A stretch of DNA of 59,002 nucleotides, taken from contig JAIUNQ010000005.1 of assembly GCA_020161475.1 (NCBI GenBank), positions 1 to 59,002 on the forward strand, written 5' to 3'. Source of the stretch: Pseudomonadota bacterium. GTDB lineage: Bacteria; Pseudomonadota; Alphaproteobacteria; Rhizobiales; Beijerinckiaceae. The position numbers and the translations under genes were made by a program. Within the stretch, counting starts at the first letter, position 1; each line of letters begins with the position of its first letter. The notes under the pieces were generated by a model. That model was not told the DNA's origin, searched no databases, and saw only the letters and a list, made by a program, of their open reading frames with translations. Shown here piece after piece: positions 8,850 through 17,281 of the stretch.

Positions 8850-9257
8850 TCAGGCCCCATCAACCGTGACCGTTTTGGCGAGAGACGCAAAGACGTAACT
8901 AGACCCCGCAAACAGCGGGGTCACCCCGACGACAGCCGCCACCACCTCCGGCGCCACGCGCGAACGCGTCACGCAGGTCAGCCAGTGCGTCGGCTCACCC
9001 TCGGCGCGGGCCAGTTCGACCTGTGCTGAGGGGAGAGACCAAAGCGCATCCGCCTCCGGTGAGGCCGCTGGTAGAGACACGCCCAGCCAATAATCTGGCT
9101 GAGCCACCGGGCCTTCGGGACCGGCGAGCAGGATCGTGACCGGCATGACGGTGGCTGTGCCCACCAGCCAGCAGACAGCGGCGTCCTCCCCATCGGGCCG
9201 GGGGAAAGCCGCCTCAGCCGTCGCCTGATCAGGATAGGCATGGAGCTGGTCGATCAT
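8850..9257 (-). CDS. Phage protein of unknown function after the fibre gene
   Basis: 135 residues from ATG at 9257, which overlaps the stop of the preceding fibre-like gene (ATGA). No domain is recognised. The protein is rich in small hydrophobic residues and has no signal peptide. Position suggests a tail-tip accessory or assembly role, but nothing in the sequence proves it. Confidence 0.6.
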   Translation of the reverse strand: MIDQLHAYPDQATAEAAFPRPDGEDAAVCWLVGTATVMPVTILLAGPEGPVAQPDYWLGVSLPAASPEADALWSLPSAQVELARAEGEPTHWLTCVTRSRVAPEVVAAVVGVTPLFAGSSYVFASLAKTVTVDGA

Positions 9258-10516
9258 TGTGTGATCCCCTGCAGTTCGGTGTTGGTCAAGAACGCTGGCA
9301 CCAGCGTGACCCGCTCGATGTACCCGCCCCACTGCAGCGCACCCCAAGAAGCGCTGCCCAGATAGATCAGGCTTGGAACGACGACGCTGCTCGGGATGTT
9401 GGACGTGACCGCGCCGCCGTTGACCGACAAGCGAGACGAGTTTGTGGTGTACGCAAATGCTGACTTGAACCGTTGGCCGGGGGTGAGCAGCGTATTGGAT
9501 CGGTTCACTGACCACCCCTGCCCGTCACCAATTTCCATGCGTCCGAGGTTGGGGGAGCCGCTGCTGCCGAACATCACGTGAGGTGAGCCGGAGGTCTTGA
9601 GATTGCACAGTAGCCCTTGCCCAAGCGCGGGCGCGTGAGCCGCCGAGCAGATGACCGAAAAGGAATTCGGCACGCCCGAAACAGGAAAAGATATGAGGTC
9701 GGCTGCACGCGTCTGAGCTGCCCCGGTCGTTCGGATCGGGCTGGTGGCGTAGCCGCCTTGTTCGAGTTGCGGCCAACCGATGCGTAGGGTGATGTCCACG
9801 CTCGCCCCTGCGGCAAATTGCAGTTGTAGGATCGGGCGGACAAAAGCCACTGACGCATTTGATAATGTGCGTGTTCCGATCAGCCGCGCCATCGTGGGCG
9901 TTGGCGTAATCTGGCCACCAGATGTAGCCAAAAACCCCGCGCTGCTGGACAGCTCATACAGCCACAAATAGCAAGTGGTGAGGCCCGTGGTTGATCCCCC
10001 GACTACTCGCAAAAACGCTGAGCCGCTCCACTGTTGCCCGGCTGCCGCAGGGACTGCGTTCCAGGACTCCGGGTTAATATCAAACGCGGTTGTGGCAGTT
10101 GTCGTCCCGGCCAGCCGGACATCGATATAATCTATGCCTGCCTCCGTCCCAATTCCCACAATCGAGCGGACCAGCCCGTTAAGGGCGGTCGCGATCTGCC
10201 AGTTAGCCGGAGCTGTTCCGGGCGTCCCAGCCACTGCCCCTTGCATCGCGTTGTTGCGGATGGCGTTCGTGCGCGCGCTTTCGACAAGCAGGCCGCGATT
10301 GGTGACCCGGGGAATGTTTGCGCCGAACGCCTGCCAATTGCCCGCCTGATCCTGAGCGTAGCCAGCGCTGGCACGCGTGACGGTGAGATCGCCCAGCTGC
10401 TTGCCGAAGTAGCGCGCCCCGGCGAAGTCCATGTCGATCAGCGCATCAGGGCTGAGCAGCCAGCCGGGGCGACCCGACAGACCGGTCGCGCGGTGTCGCA
10501 GGCGCACCCGCATCAC
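9254..10516 (-). CDS. Spike/fibre-like phage structural protein
   Basis: 420 residues. The N-terminal part contains LVESARTN and the middle contains PQLEQGGYATSPIRTTG, signatures often seen in phage head-spike and tail-fibre proteins. The C-terminal half resembles a concanavalin/LamG-type beta sandwich (repeated short beta segments, SVNGGAVTSN). Such domains bind glycans or contact the host. It follows a small structural gene by overlap and lies among tail-fibre genes. Confidence 0.7.
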   Translation of the reverse strand: MMRVRLRHRATGLSGRPGWLLSPDALIDMDFAGARYFGKQLGDLTVTRASAGYAQDQAGNWQAFGANIPRVTNRGLLVESARTNAIRNNAMQGAVAGTPGTAPANWQIATALNGLVRSIVGIGTEAGIDYIDVRLAGTTTATTAFDINPESWNAVPAAAGQQWSGSAFLRVVGGSTTGLTTCYLWLYELSSSAGFLATSGGQITPTPTMARLIGTRTLSNASVAFVRPILQLQFAAGASVDITLRIGWPQLEQGGYATSPIRTTGAAQTRAADLISFPVSGVPNSFSVICSAAHAPALGQGLLCNLKTSGSPHVMFGSSGSPNLGRMEIGDGQGWSVNRSNTLLTPGQRFKSAFAYTTNSSRLSVNGGAVTSNIPSSVVVPSLIYLGSASWGALQWGGYIERVTLVPAFLTNTELQGITQ

Positions 10517-10887
10517 ACAAGCTCCGTGATGTGCAGCGTGGCGCTGGCCCCGCTGGGACCAACGATCGCAGCAACGTGCGGCTCCGACAAATCTGAGACG
10601 CTGAATTCGAGGCGCTCTCCCGACGCGATGTAATGTGATGACGCCGTTGCGGTCTGCTCTCCGTCGCCGATCCGGAAATAGGCGTCTCCGCCGCGCGCGT
10701 AAATGGAAATTGCACGAGCTTCAGACGATAGCAATACATTCGCACTCGTGGATGACGCGGTGAGAACGCGGGCCACAGTCGGCGTCATGAGGATGCTGGC
10801 ACCCATCACCGTCACACCGGTAGCAATCTTCCACTCACCGCCCTGGGTCTGGTAGGCAACCACATCCCCGTGATCAATAACCGGCAT
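10513..10887 (-). CDS. Small phage structural protein
   Basis: 124 residues from ATG at 10887, preceded by the ribosome binding site GAGGAGAG two bases upstream of the start region. The protein is beta-rich without cysteines or membrane segments. It overlaps the spike-like gene and is the first gene downstream of the HicAB regulatory region on the opposite strand. Function unknown; a fibre or decoration role is inferred from position. Confidence 0.6.
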   Translation of the reverse strand: MPVIDHGDVVAYQTQGGEWKIATGVTVMGASILMTPTVARVLTASSTSANVLLSSEARAISIYARGGDAYFRIGDGEQTATASSHYIASGERLEFSVSDLSEPHVAAIVGPSGASATLHITELV

Positions 10888-10914
10888 AAGACTCTCCTCA
10901 ATCCTGAGAAATTC

Positions 10915-10974
10915 GTGCATTATTATGCACTTTTAGGGTTGACGTAACGGCGGAAATGGTGCATATATATGCAC
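10915..10974 (+). promoter_or_regulatory. hicAB promoter with two palindromic operators
   Basis: Two 16-bp palindromes of the form GTGCAT-N4-ATGCAC lie at 10915-10930 and 10959-10974, centred 44 bp apart, on the same face of the helix. A TTGACG -35 element is at 10939-10944 and an AT-rich -10 region lies inside the second palindrome, so a bound antitoxin would block RNA polymerase. Autoregulation by HicB-type ribbon-helix-helix antitoxins is established; the assignment here is inferred from position and symmetry. Confidence 0.75.
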
Positions 10975-10990
10975 AACAAAGGACGCGGAC

Positions 10991-11188
10991 ATGTCGACCA
11001 TCGAACTGAACCCCCGCAAGATCATCGCCCGGCTGACAGCCGAGGGCTGGGAGAACATCGGTGGCGGCAACCACGACCGCTTCATTCACAAGGACCGCCC
11101 CGGCGCGATGGTCATCGTCCCGAGGCACAGGCAGGACCTCAAGATCGGGACAGCCCGATCCATCGCAAAACAGGCGGGTTGGCTCTGA
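10991..11188 (+). CDS. hicA: HicA family mRNA-interferase toxin
   Basis: 65 residues with the dsRBD-like HicA fold pattern: RKIIARLTAEGWENIGGGNHD, then VIVPRHRQDLKIGTARSIAKQAGW. The conserved catalytic histidine is His28 in GGNHDRF. HicA cleaves mRNA and stops growth unless bound by HicB. The toxin gene precedes the antitoxin, the usual hicAB order, and runs against the surrounding late genes, so it can be expressed in the lysogen. It is a typical moron gene that may stabilise the prophage or block other phages. Confidence 0.93.
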   Translation: MSTIELNPRKIIARLTAEGWENIGGGNHDRFIHKDRPGAMVIVPRHRQDLKIGTARSIAKQAGWL

Positions 11189-11219
11189 GCCAGCCGCCAC
11201 AACAAAGACGGAGCAGCAG

Positions 11220-11615
11220 ATGGTCTATTACGTTGGCATTCTCGAAGGCGCAGACGACAACTGGGGCGTCCGCATTTTCGATCTGGACGGGTGTGTCGGG
11301 GCCGGGGAAACCGCCGAGGAGGCGATTGCCGGGGCAACAGAAGCGTTGCGCGATGTGGTGGCCTACAAGCGCGGTGGTGGCCATCCGGTCCCCGCGCCGT
11401 CCAGTATCGCGCAGGTGTTGGCCAGCGGCGAGGTGCGGGCCGGTGAAAGCACCGTGCTCATCCCGCTGGTGGTTGATGCCGGGCGTTCCGTGCGCGCCAA
11501 CCTGACGCTGGATGCGGGTTTGCTGGAAGCCGTCGATCAGGCGGCAGGTGCTGCCGGGATTACACGCTCGGCCTATTTCGCCAGTGCCGCGCGCGACAAG
11601 CTCATGATGGCCTGA
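11220..11615 (+). CDS. hicB: HicB family antitoxin
   Basis: 131 residues. The N-terminal HicB partial RNase-H-like fold (MVYYVGILEGADDNWGVRI..., DLDGCVGAGETAEEAI) neutralises HicA. The C-terminal NLTLDAGLLEAVDQAAG...TRSAYFASAAR is a ribbon-helix-helix DNA-binding domain that would recognise the palindromes upstream of hicA. The gene starts 31 bp after hicA. Its last 14 bp overlap the end of the convergent cysteine-hydrolase gene (11602-12066). Confidence 0.93.
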   Translation: MVYYVGILEGADDNWGVRIFDLDGCVGAGETAEEAIAGATEALRDVVAYKRGGGHPVPAPSSIAQVLASGEVRAGESTVLIPLVVDAGRSVRANLTLDAGLLEAVDQAAGAAGITRSAYFASAARDKLMMA

Positions 11616-12066
11616 CAGCGCGCGCGTCGGCGGCTTCGGAGACGATCCTGTAGAGGTCGCCGGGGGAAACCCGATGCAGCAACGCCGGCACCTTGAGGAT
11701 GCCGGCGTGATGGAGGGCCGCTGCTGTGAGTTCCGAACAGAACCACCGTCGAGGGTCATTCCAGCGGGGGCGGAAGGGGAACCAGAGCACGCCGAGGTAG
11801 TCATAAGGCTTGCCGATCTCGGCGCGGGCGAAGGCGAGCGCTGCGGCGCGCTGCTCATCCGTGCAGGGAATCGTGATCATTTCCACCCTGTCACCGTCGG
11901 GGTGGCGGAGATCAAGAGCCCGTTCGAGAACGCCGCCGGGTACGGCGGAAACCGCCATGTCGGTGGTGGTCATCAGATCGACATGGTTCGACCAATGGCG
12001 GCTGAAAAAGGAAATGGCCGGCGAAACGACCGGCCATCCGAGATCGACAAAGCGGAGGGTGATCAT
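11602..12066 (-). CDS. Papain-like (YiiX/NlpC-P60 type) cysteine hydrolase
   Basis: 154 residues. The probable active-site pair is His in HWSNHVDLM near the N-terminus and Cys in RRWFCSELTAAAL near residue 110. The order His first, Cys later is the permuted arrangement of YiiX/YebB-type papain-like enzymes. The intervening EIGKPYDYLGVLW is also typical. Substrates of this group are lipids, peptides or amides; in a phage fibre cluster a cell-envelope activity is plausible. The 3' end overlaps hicB by 14 bp on the opposite strand. Confidence 0.75.
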   Translation of the reverse strand: MITLRFVDLGWPVVSPAISFFSRHWSNHVDLMTTTDMAVSAVPGGVLERALDLRHPDGDRVEMITIPCTDEQRAAALAFARAEIGKPYDYLGVLWFPFRPRWNDPRRWFCSELTAAALHHAGILKVPALLHRVSPGDLYRIVSEAADARAVRPS

Positions 12067-12069
12067 GGC

Positions 12070-12588
12070 CTACCTCGCTCCCGCAGCCCGGAAGAAATCG
12101 TCAGTATCGGCACCGCTCCACCCCATGCCGGACGCCATCAGCGCCGTGAGAGGGTGATGGCGCTCGATCGAGGCGGCACCAAGAACGAGCAGTTCGGCAT
12201 CTTCGCGCGCGGTCTGATCCTTGATCGTGTCGAGGAGGGCTTGCAGCGCCGCCGGGATTCCTGCACCCGTCACGAAGGCCACAGCCTCGGCCTGTGAGAA
12301 CAGACCCCGGCTGCGCATTTCCCGGCCGTATTGGGCGCGGGTGATCTTGTCGGGCGGCGCAGGGGGGAGTTCCACAAACGGCGCGACAGGGCCGAACTCA
12401 CCATCCGCAGCCCGCGCGAACAGCTCCTCGGAGTGCTCCCAGCCAGGATCGCTCCGGGCAGCGGTGTAGCGCACCGCCTCTCCTCCGAGATGGGGAAATA
12501 CCACCGTGATATTGAGCTGGGTATGCTCTGAATTCGCCCACTCGGGCTTTCCAGCGTCGGCCGGCACCATGTAATCGAGCTTGGGCAT
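12070..12588 (-). CDS. Probable tail-fibre-associated (assembly-type) protein
   Basis: 172 residues from ATG at 12588, one base after the tail-fibre stop (TGA-T-ATG), so translation is coupled. The N-terminus MPKLDYMVPADAGKPEW and the acidic middle region have the look of phage fibre assembly proteins, which are normally encoded right after the fibre gene, but no diagnostic motif is present. The C-terminal half is helical. The assignment is mainly from position. Confidence 0.55.
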   Translation of the reverse strand: MPKLDYMVPADAGKPEWANSEHTQLNITVVFPHLGGEAVRYTAARSDPGWEHSEELFARAADGEFGPVAPFVELPPAPPDKITRAQYGREMRSRGLFSQAEAVAFVTGAGIPAALQALLDTIKDQTAREDAELLVLGAASIERHHPLTALMASGMGWSGADTDDFFRAAGAR

Positions 12589-12589
12589 A

Positions 12590-13984
12590 TCAGGCGATCC
12601 TCTGAAAGAGTGAGATTCCACCGGTGATACCGCGACCCTGAGCTCTCCAGGTTCCATTGATGGATCCAGCCTGCCAGCCACCATGGTATGCCGGGAAGAG
12701 ATTTGCGCCAGAGACGCTGCCACCAAACTCCGAGCCGTTGGCATTGCAGTATGCCATCACGTATTTGCCGATATCCTGGGTGTCACCCGCAGCGAGCCAG
12801 CTTCCCAGATTGGCACTGTGAATCAGCGCAGAGTTGACGCCGCCCGGAAGTTCAGAGAGCCGAAGAAACGCACCACGAAATGCGCCTCCATTCTCAAAGA
12901 ACCGGATGTCATTTCTACAGGTGTCGATTGCCAAATCAGCGCCAATTGACGTGTTCTGATTGCATCGCTGAAGAATCAGTTGACCGCCTTCGTCAACGTT
13001 GTCCTGACGTGGAATGTAGAGAAAGTTACCCTGATCAGCGACACCGACCTGAACTGGTTGACCAAACCCTGGTCTGATGCGGAGCCAGCCAGCGCCGCCA
13101 TTGATGATGTCAAAAGCTCCATCGGGGCCGGGCTCTCTGATGATGCGAGCCGAGTAGTCCACCCCATCAGGTGTGCCATGACTCTTGAAGTCGACGTATG
13201 AGGATCGATCTCCTGTGCCAAGCGCATGCAGCTCCAGACCGCCATCAGCAGCGTTGATGCGTGTCTTGTAGCTCAAAATCACACCACCATCCGTCTGAAG
13301 GGTCAGCGGGTTGACGAAGTTGGTGGCAAAATCGTCGGTGGAGTGCTGGATGAACAGCGTACCGGACACGCCAGCCGCGCCATCCTTGATGAGACGCCAC
13401 GCGCCACCAACATTGCCGAGACGTAACTGCGCCCAGCCGCCTCGGATGTTCAGACCACCAGTGATATCTCCGCCCGTCAGAGGCAGCTTGGCGGCCGCAG
13501 CGGCGGCGTTGGCGTCGAGCGCCGTCTGGAGGCCGCCGACCTCACCGATGGAGTGAGAATGCGCGGCCGGCGTAAAGGTGCCGGGCTTCCCGGAAACATC
13601 ACCCCACGTCGTCGGAAACGAACTCGGCTTGCCGGAAATGTTCCCCCACGCCACGCTCAACGTCACGGGTTGCCATGTGGCCCCGACAAGACCGAGAAAC
13701 TGGCCACTGGCCGCCCCCGCCACATTGACATTTGAGAGATCACCCAGCGCCGGACGCCAGGAAGCGGCCTGCTTGGCATCCAGCGCAGCCTGAAGCCCGG
13801 CAATCCCGGAAATGGCGTGGGTGTGGGCGGCCTCCGCCTTGCCGGCAACCTGCCCGTCCATCGCGGAGATCTTGGCATCCAGCATGTTGACGAGGGTGAT
13901 GATGCGGGCAAAATCCTCGGCGATTGTGTTGGCGATATGCGGTCGCGGAAAGTTCTGGGTGGACGTGCGATCATCGGTTGCCAT
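12590..13984 (-). CDS. Tail fibre protein
   Basis: 464 residues. The N-terminal third is repetitive: two copies of an AHTHAI/AHSHSI plus GLQAALD unit and two copies of W-G-x-(I/V)-SGKP, typical of trimeric fibre shafts. The middle and C-terminal parts are beta-rich with many aromatic and glycine residues and no cleavage or esterase motif that I can recognise. It would bind the host receptor. It is followed by a coupled small gene and preceded by the large DUF4815-type tail protein. Confidence 0.85.
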   Translation of the reverse strand: MATDDRTSTQNFPRPHIANTIAEDFARIITLVNMLDAKISAMDGQVAGKAEAAHTHAISGIAGLQAALDAKQAASWRPALGDLSNVNVAGAASGQFLGLVGATWQPVTLSVAWGNISGKPSSFPTTWGDVSGKPGTFTPAAHSHSIGEVGGLQTALDANAAAAAAKLPLTGGDITGGLNIRGGWAQLRLGNVGGAWRLIKDGAAGVSGTLFIQHSTDDFATNFVNPLTLQTDGGVILSYKTRINAADGGLELHALGTGDRSSYVDFKSHGTPDGVDYSARIIREPGPDGAFDIINGGAGWLRIRPGFGQPVQVGVADQGNFLYIPRQDNVDEGGQLILQRCNQNTSIGADLAIDTCRNDIRFFENGGAFRGAFLRLSELPGGVNSALIHSANLGSWLAAGDTQDIGKYVMAYCNANGSEFGGSVSGANLFPAYHGGWQAGSINGTWRAQGRGITGGISLFQRIA

Positions 13985-14014
13985 CGGTCACTCCTGAAAT
14001 GAAACGAATGCGCC

Positions 14015-17000
14015 TCAGACGGAATAGGCGCGGAGATCCGCGATGAACGGGCGGGCACCGGGGCCACCCGTGATCGTGAGGCGAACGCGGCCACCACTGG
14101 CCGCCGTGAACGGGTCCTTCTGGTGGACCGGCTCGATCCACCCACCGCCGATGATCCCGGTCGAGAGGTTCGGAACGGATTGCCAGACGCCGTTCGCCGC
14201 ATCGACATCGACCGTCACACCGGAGCCCGCCGGCAGCATGGCGGCAAAAACGGCACGCACCCGGATCGCCGTCCCCATCGAGAAAACACGCGTCGCATAG
14301 GTGCCGCTCGAACGGATGCGTCCGGCAATCAGCAAAACGCCGGGGAATATCGTGGGGGACAGCTTGGCCGTTCCGTGCAACACCGCGCGCAGGGTGACAT
14401 TTTCCGACACATAGGCCGAAAATGGCACCTGCTGGCGATCGGCGAAAGAAAGGACCGAGCCGTCTGCACGGACAAGCTGCCAGCGAACCGAGGTATCCGC
14501 CGAGGGAATCTCAAGGCCACCACGCACGATGACATCCGAGACCTGATCGAACGCGCCGGACCAGAGCGTGACACTCTGCTCGGTGGCGGAGAAGTTGGCG
14601 GCAACCACCTGAAACGACAGGTCCGCATCCTGCACCGGCGACCACGTGAGGCGGTTTGCGGACTGAAGCATGACCCCTGCGGTGAAGGGTTGCGCCGAAA
14701 CGCGACCCTGACCGCCACCGGGGATGTCATAGACATCACCGAGCCGCGCGATCTTCACCGCGTGCTCGGCATCATCCGTCATGATGACGAAGCAATATTC
14801 CCGCCCGACCTGGCACAGGACCGGGGTCCTGAACCGCGCCTGAAGCATGTCGCCGACCTGCGGCGTCGCCATCGGGATGAAGGCTTCAGCCAGCACCTCA
14901 TTGGTCGGGTAGCCGTTCAGCACGGTGGCCAACTGCACCCGGATACCTTTCGCGCGGTTGCCGATGGCCGCAATCCAGAAGTTCATGCCGCAGATCATCC
15001 GCGGCTCTTCCAGAGAGAAGGTCTGCGCCAAAGGGTCGCCGCCACCACCGTCACCACCACCACCGGTAAATGTCGGCTGCTGCACGACGACATTCGTGAT
15101 CTCCTGCACCACGGTGACATTGGTGACATTGACCACGACGGGCGGCGGGGCGAGGCGCGAAACAAGCGTGACGCGGCGGAGCGTCAGATTGGTGATCGCC
15201 CCCTCGCCGACAAAGATGGCCCGGCCGAAGCTGCCCGCCGCACCTGTCGCCTCCACAAGACGGCGGCCCACCGGAATATTTGCCGGGATCGTGAACGTTC
15301 CGGTGATCTGACCGGAACCATTTGCCGTCTGCACCCCCGGCGGCTTCACGTCGATACCGTCGAAAGCCAGCGTGGCGAGGGTCTCGCCCGCGCCGAACCC
15401 CTCGATCCTGAAGGTCACGGCAATCTGCCGGAGGAAGCGAGCGGCGGCAAGCTGCTCGGAAACCTGCTCGGTGATCGTGGTGGAGCCTTCAGGCTGGCCC
15501 GGCGGCGCCTGGAACTCCCGCGTGATATCGGAGGTCCAGTTCGTCACGGTGTCCGTCCAGAAATCGACGGGCGGATCGATTTCCAGCCCCGCCGGCATGG
15601 CGACAAAGGACATGTAGGGGTTGATGAGCACCGACGAGGTCTTGATGTCCTGCCGGATGATGATCTCTTCCGTGAAGGGAAGGGTGCGGAACTGGTTGTT
15701 CGCCAGCACGTTCAGCACCGGGTCAATCGCAAGCTGGAGCACACCATTGGCCGAAGCCGCGGTCTGCGGAAGGCCCTGATCTCGGAAGGTGTCGTTGGTG
15801 AAATTGTCGGTGAAAATGCCGCGCTTCGCCACAGGGTCGCGCTCAAGGATGTTGCGGGCGGATTCCGAGCGATCGAACTGGTCGAGCATGTCGATCACGC
15901 GATCAAAGAGACGGCGCTGGTTGTCGTAAGTGTAATTGCGCGTCCCGTTGTTCTTCACCACCGGAACGCCCATCCATGTGTTCCAGACCTCCCCCAGCTT
16001 CAGGAGCGTGCTGGGCGTGAGGGGCGGAACTGCATTGATGCGGGCGGAAACACCCGTGACATATGCCGACCTGCCGGTGACATCGAGGCAGATGAGGTCC
16101 ACGCGCGGCAGCTTGCTCGTGTAGGACACCAGCACGGGCCGGCCATGGACACCCCCCGAAACGGTCACGGTGGTATCCGTCACACCGGCAACCGCCTGCG
16201 CCTCATTGTAGAGATAAGTGACCTGATAGCTGGAGGAGGATACCGGCTCGACGCCACCCGGCGCCCAGGACACAGAATTTCCGGTCAGGGTGAAGTCAGC
16301 AGAGGCGTTGTAGTAAACCGCGCCCTGATTGACGCTTTCGATCTCCACAACAGAGGATTTCGTGAGCGGATCCTGCCCGCCGGGAATAGCCCCGCGGATC
16401 ACCGTTTCCGTGATGCGCTTGACCACGATCACCTGCTGTACGGCAGCGATCGGCGCGCGGTTCACAGTCACGGTGGTGGGCGTGCCGGTCGCCGCATCAT
16501 AGGTATGCGGTTCGGCGACCACGCTTTCGAGATCGGGTTCTTCGGGCACCGCGAAGCGCAGCGCGTACTCACGGACGCGCTTGAAGCCGAGAATATTCGC
16601 CGTCCCCTCCTTGATCGAGAAGACCTGATCCGCGCCGATGCGCCCGACGGGCGTAATGTCGCAACCGGAGACGATGTAGTGTCCGTTGGCGTCATAATCG
16701 TAGAGGGCGATCTGGCTGCGCACGCCATCGAGCGCGGGCGGCGCGATCTGGTCGATCGGCACACCGTCGCGCAAGGTATAGACAGGGTAGAAGATGCCGG
16801 GGAGGTTTTCGGTTTCGGTCGCCCAGGTCACGGTTTCGACAAGGCGCGAGGCCAGCGGTTCGCCCTCGGCCTCGCTGCCGGGGAGCGGGCCGACCAGAGC
16901 GGGATCATCATTGAAATCCTCGACCGCAGAGACGATGCGCAGGCCGACCCGGATTTCTCCGGTGCCAGGCATGCCAGCCAACTGGCGCGCCTCGACATCA

Positions 17001-17281
17001 TAGACATCACCGTCCGCATAGACCTTGCCTGCCGCCAGCAGGGCCGAAACCGTGGTGGCCGGAGCCTCGTCACGCGTGACGACGATATCCGCGCCGGAAA
17101 TGCGGTCGCCGTCCCGCGCGATCATCCGCGAGGTGCGACGCGACCGACCCCGCGCGATCCGCTGCATATCATTGAGATCGACGCCCGTAAGGAAACGGTC
17201 TTCGGAGAAAACAAGGCCGGAATCATCGCGGTTCGTCTCATAAGCATCAGCGACGCCGGAAGCATGGGGGAGAACGGTCAT
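14015..17281 (-). CDS. Large DUF4815-type phage tail protein
   Basis: 1088 residues from ATG at 17281, which overlaps the gpI stop as TGATG. The N-terminal half matches the DUF4815 style (DSGLVFSEDRFLTGVDLNDMQ, then beta-rich repeats). A glycine-rich hinge with GGGGDGGGGDP near residue 740 separates a C-terminal region starting LAQTFSLEEPRM. Its place right after tail protein I is that of P2 gene H, so it probably forms the baseplate-proximal part of the fibre, with the shorter fibre gene downstream forming the tip. Confidence 0.75.
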   Translation of the reverse strand: MTVLPHASGVADAYETNRDDSGLVFSEDRFLTGVDLNDMQRIARGRSRRTSRMIARDGDRISGADIVVTRDEAPATTVSALLAAGKVYADGDVYDVEARQLAGMPGTGEIRVGLRIVSAVEDFNDDPALVGPLPGSEAEGEPLASRLVETVTWATETENLPGIFYPVYTLRDGVPIDQIAPPALDGVRSQIALYDYDANGHYIVSGCDITPVGRIGADQVFSIKEGTANILGFKRVREYALRFAVPEEPDLESVVAEPHTYDAATGTPTTVTVNRAPIAAVQQVIVVKRITETVIRGAIPGGQDPLTKSSVVEIESVNQGAVYYNASADFTLTGNSVSWAPGGVEPVSSSSYQVTYLYNEAQAVAGVTDTTVTVSGGVHGRPVLVSYTSKLPRVDLICLDVTGRSAYVTGVSARINAVPPLTPSTLLKLGEVWNTWMGVPVVKNNGTRNYTYDNQRRLFDRVIDMLDQFDRSESARNILERDPVAKRGIFTDNFTNDTFRDQGLPQTAASANGVLQLAIDPVLNVLANNQFRTLPFTEEIIIRQDIKTSSVLINPYMSFVAMPAGLEIDPPVDFWTDTVTNWTSDITREFQAPPGQPEGSTTITEQVSEQLAAARFLRQIAVTFRIEGFGAGETLATLAFDGIDVKPPGVQTANGSGQITGTFTIPANIPVGRRLVEATGAAGSFGRAIFVGEGAITNLTLRRVTLVSRLAPPPVVVNVTNVTVVQEITNVVVQQPTFTGGGGDGGGGDPLAQTFSLEEPRMICGMNFWIAAIGNRAKGIRVQLATVLNGYPTNEVLAEAFIPMATPQVGDMLQARFRTPVLCQVGREYCFVIMTDDAEHAVKIARLGDVYDIPGGGQGRVSAQPFTAGVMLQSANRLTWSPVQDADLSFQVVAANFSATEQSVTLWSGAFDQVSDVIVRGGLEIPSADTSVRWQLVRADGSVLSFADRQQVPFSAYVSENVTLRAVLHGTAKLSPTIFPGVLLIAGRIRSSGTYATRVFSMGTAIRVRAVFAAMLPAGSGVTVDVDAANGVWQSVPNLSTGIIGGGWIEPVHQKDPFTAASGGRVRLTITGGPGARPFIADLRAYSV

